Both the position numbers and the translations under genes were made by a program. The notes beneath the pieces are model-generated. The model searched no databases, had not been told where the DNA came from, and worked only from the letters and a program-made list of their open reading frames with translations. From Candidatus Omnitrophica bacterium CG07_land_8_20_14_0_80_50_8 (lineage in GTDB: Bacteria > Omnitrophota > Gorgyraeia > 2-02-FULL-51-18): a DNA stretch of 8,327 nucleotides. The first letter of the stretch is position 1. Each line of letters opens with the position of its first letter. Shown piece after piece: positions 7,424-8,327 of this stretch. The DNA is taken from assembly GCA_002779345.1 (NCBI GenBank), contig PEWW01000136.1, positions 1 to 8,327 on the forward strand, read 5' to 3'.

Positions 7424-8327
7424 TTGGCAATATATAGTCTTTTCAAAAGTAATAATACTAGAAGCCCACTATTAAGATCAATAGCTGGGCTATTAGTTTT
7501 TTGTTTCCTCGGACAGGAAGTTCTCTACGCGAACCCTGACATGAAGGCTGTGGAGATTTTTCCGCAAAAACCCGTTTTTTCATTTCACATTCCCTCGCAA
7601 AACGCCGTTATTAAAAATTTGTTCGTGCCAAAGGATAAAAAGAATATATCCATCATCTTGATCGAGGATGCCCATACCAACGCCTCAGCCCAAATGAATA
7701 TCGCCAAGGTTCTTGAAAATATACTTGCCGCTGAAAAGATCCGCTTCGTTTTCCTGGAGGGAGGATTCGGCGAGTGTTCTTTGTCGTCTTTAAGAAAATT
7801 TTCTACGGTTGAAAAAAGAGAGGAACTTGCCGGCTCTTTCCTCAAAAAGGGGTGGCTGAACGGCGCTGAATACTTGAACCTCACTTCAAATGAGCCCATG
7901 CGTCTTTGGGGCGTTGAAGACTCTAAGCTTTATCGTGAGGCGCTGGACGCTTATCGCAGCGTTAAAGCCAAACAGCCGAATCTCGAAAACTATGCAGCGA
8001 AACTCGAACGGGCTCTCAAGACACTTAAGCCAAGATGCTTAAATCCGTCTTTGTTGGCTTTTGAGGAAAAGCGGGATCTTTTTATAAAAGACGGGCTCTC
8101 ATACTCCGACTATTCGGAATACCTGCTCGAGAAAACCGAGCTGAGGGGTCTCTCTATCGATCTCTTCCCGGGCCTATTGGCCATGAGGAAGCTCAAGGTG
8201 TTGGAATCCAAGATAGACTTCGCGGCCGCTCAAGCCGAGGAGACGGAAGCGATCCGTTCGCTTACTGCTGGTGACCAGGCCAAGCTCATGGAATCGGCTG
8301 CGGAGGACCGAAGGCCGTTCCGGGTGG
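7424..8327 (+). CDS. Exported protein of unknown function with an ED-x-H motif, TTG start, 3'-truncated by the window edge
   Basis: The frame is open from TTG 7424 to the window end: 301 residues, with no stop. The start is set by AGGAGG and by a signal peptide: basic residues Arg13 and Arg18, hydrophobic core about 19-30 (SIAGLLVFCFLG), and likely cleavage after Ala36 (LYA-NPD), so the product should cross the inner membrane. After a linker comes a beta-strand/motif block, ISIILIEDAHTN (75-86), a helix (AQMNIAKVLENIL), then RFVFLEGGFGE (107-117) and RLWGVED (160-166). This pattern, a strand ending in E-D-x-H and a later strand ending in Glu-Gly, recalls the ChaN/EreA/TIKI-TraB-like fold, where such Glu and His residues form the putative active site; that is inference, not a confirmed match. 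The rest is charged and helical. Codon use resembles the upstream genes. It is separated from PFOR by 234 AT-rich bases, so it is probably its own unit. Total length and function are unknown. Confidence 0.82.
   Translation, partial: MAIYSLFKSNNTRSPLLRSIAGLLVFCFLGQEVLYANPDMKAVEIFPQKPVFSFHIPSQNAVIKNLFVPKDKKNISIILIEDAHTNASAQMNIAKVLENILAAEKIRFVFLEGGFGECSLSSLRKFSTVEKREELAGSFLKKGWLNGAEYLNLTSNEPMRLWGVEDSKLYREALDAYRSVKAKQPNLENYAAKLERALKTLKPRCLNPSLLAFEEKRDLFIKDGLSYSDYSEYLLEKTELRGLSIDLFPGLLAMRKLKVLESKIDFAAAQAEETEAIRSLTAGDQAKLMESAAEDRRPFRV

Noticed and set aside
7585..7899. 104-codon open frame on the - strand
   Set aside because: It is antisense to the exported-protein gene, whose + strand frame is open from 7424 to the edge with a strong ribosome-binding site, signal peptide and protein-like composition. 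The - strand product shows no recognisable motif.
1..8327. Frequent GATC/CGATCG words across the genes
   Set aside because: Explained by heavy use of ATC isoleucine codons after G-ending codons; no regular spacing or intergenic clustering seen.

Overview
The window reads as a piece of a bacterial chromosome, of roughly even base composition within genes, from an anaerobic, fermentative, hydrogen-metabolising organism. All recognisable genes lie on the + strand. The gene set (a [NiFe]-hydrogenase maturation factor, an ADP-forming acetate--CoA ligase fused to a GNAT acetyltransferase, and a full-length pyruvate:ferredoxin oxidoreductase) fits an obligate anaerobe. My taxonomic guess is an uncultured lineage near the PVC group or Omnitrophota. 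It rests on the remembered style of the long N-terminal extension of the ligase and of the secreted protein at the right edge, so it is weak.

Layout. 1-795 is the 3' three quarters of hypE, cut by the left edge and ending in the canonical Pro-Arg-Ile-Cys tail. Seven bases later, 803-3583 encodes a 926-residue bifunctional acyl-CoA synthetase (NDP-forming)/GNAT protein. After 21 bases, 3605-7189 encodes a 1194-residue PFOR (NifJ type). The tight spacing suggests one operon. 7190-7423 is an AT-rich intergenic stretch with a possible promoter, two small dyads and a strong ribosome-binding site. From 7424 to the right edge runs an incomplete gene that starts with TTG, has a clear signal peptide, and encodes an exported protein of unknown function.

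How the genes work together. PFOR would oxidise pyruvate to acetyl-CoA, CO2 and reduced ferredoxin. The ligase domain, which keeps both phospho-relay histidines, could turn acetyl-CoA into acetate with direct synthesis of ATP. HypE helps build the CN ligands of a [NiFe] hydrogenase that could dispose of the electrons as H2 or work in the reverse direction. The three genes thus form a compact pyruvate-to-acetate + ATP + H2 module. The GNAT domain adds a possible feedback link through protein lysine acetylation. The exported protein downstream seems to be a separate transcription unit. No RNA genes, CRISPR arrays, insertion sequences or mobile-element genes were seen.
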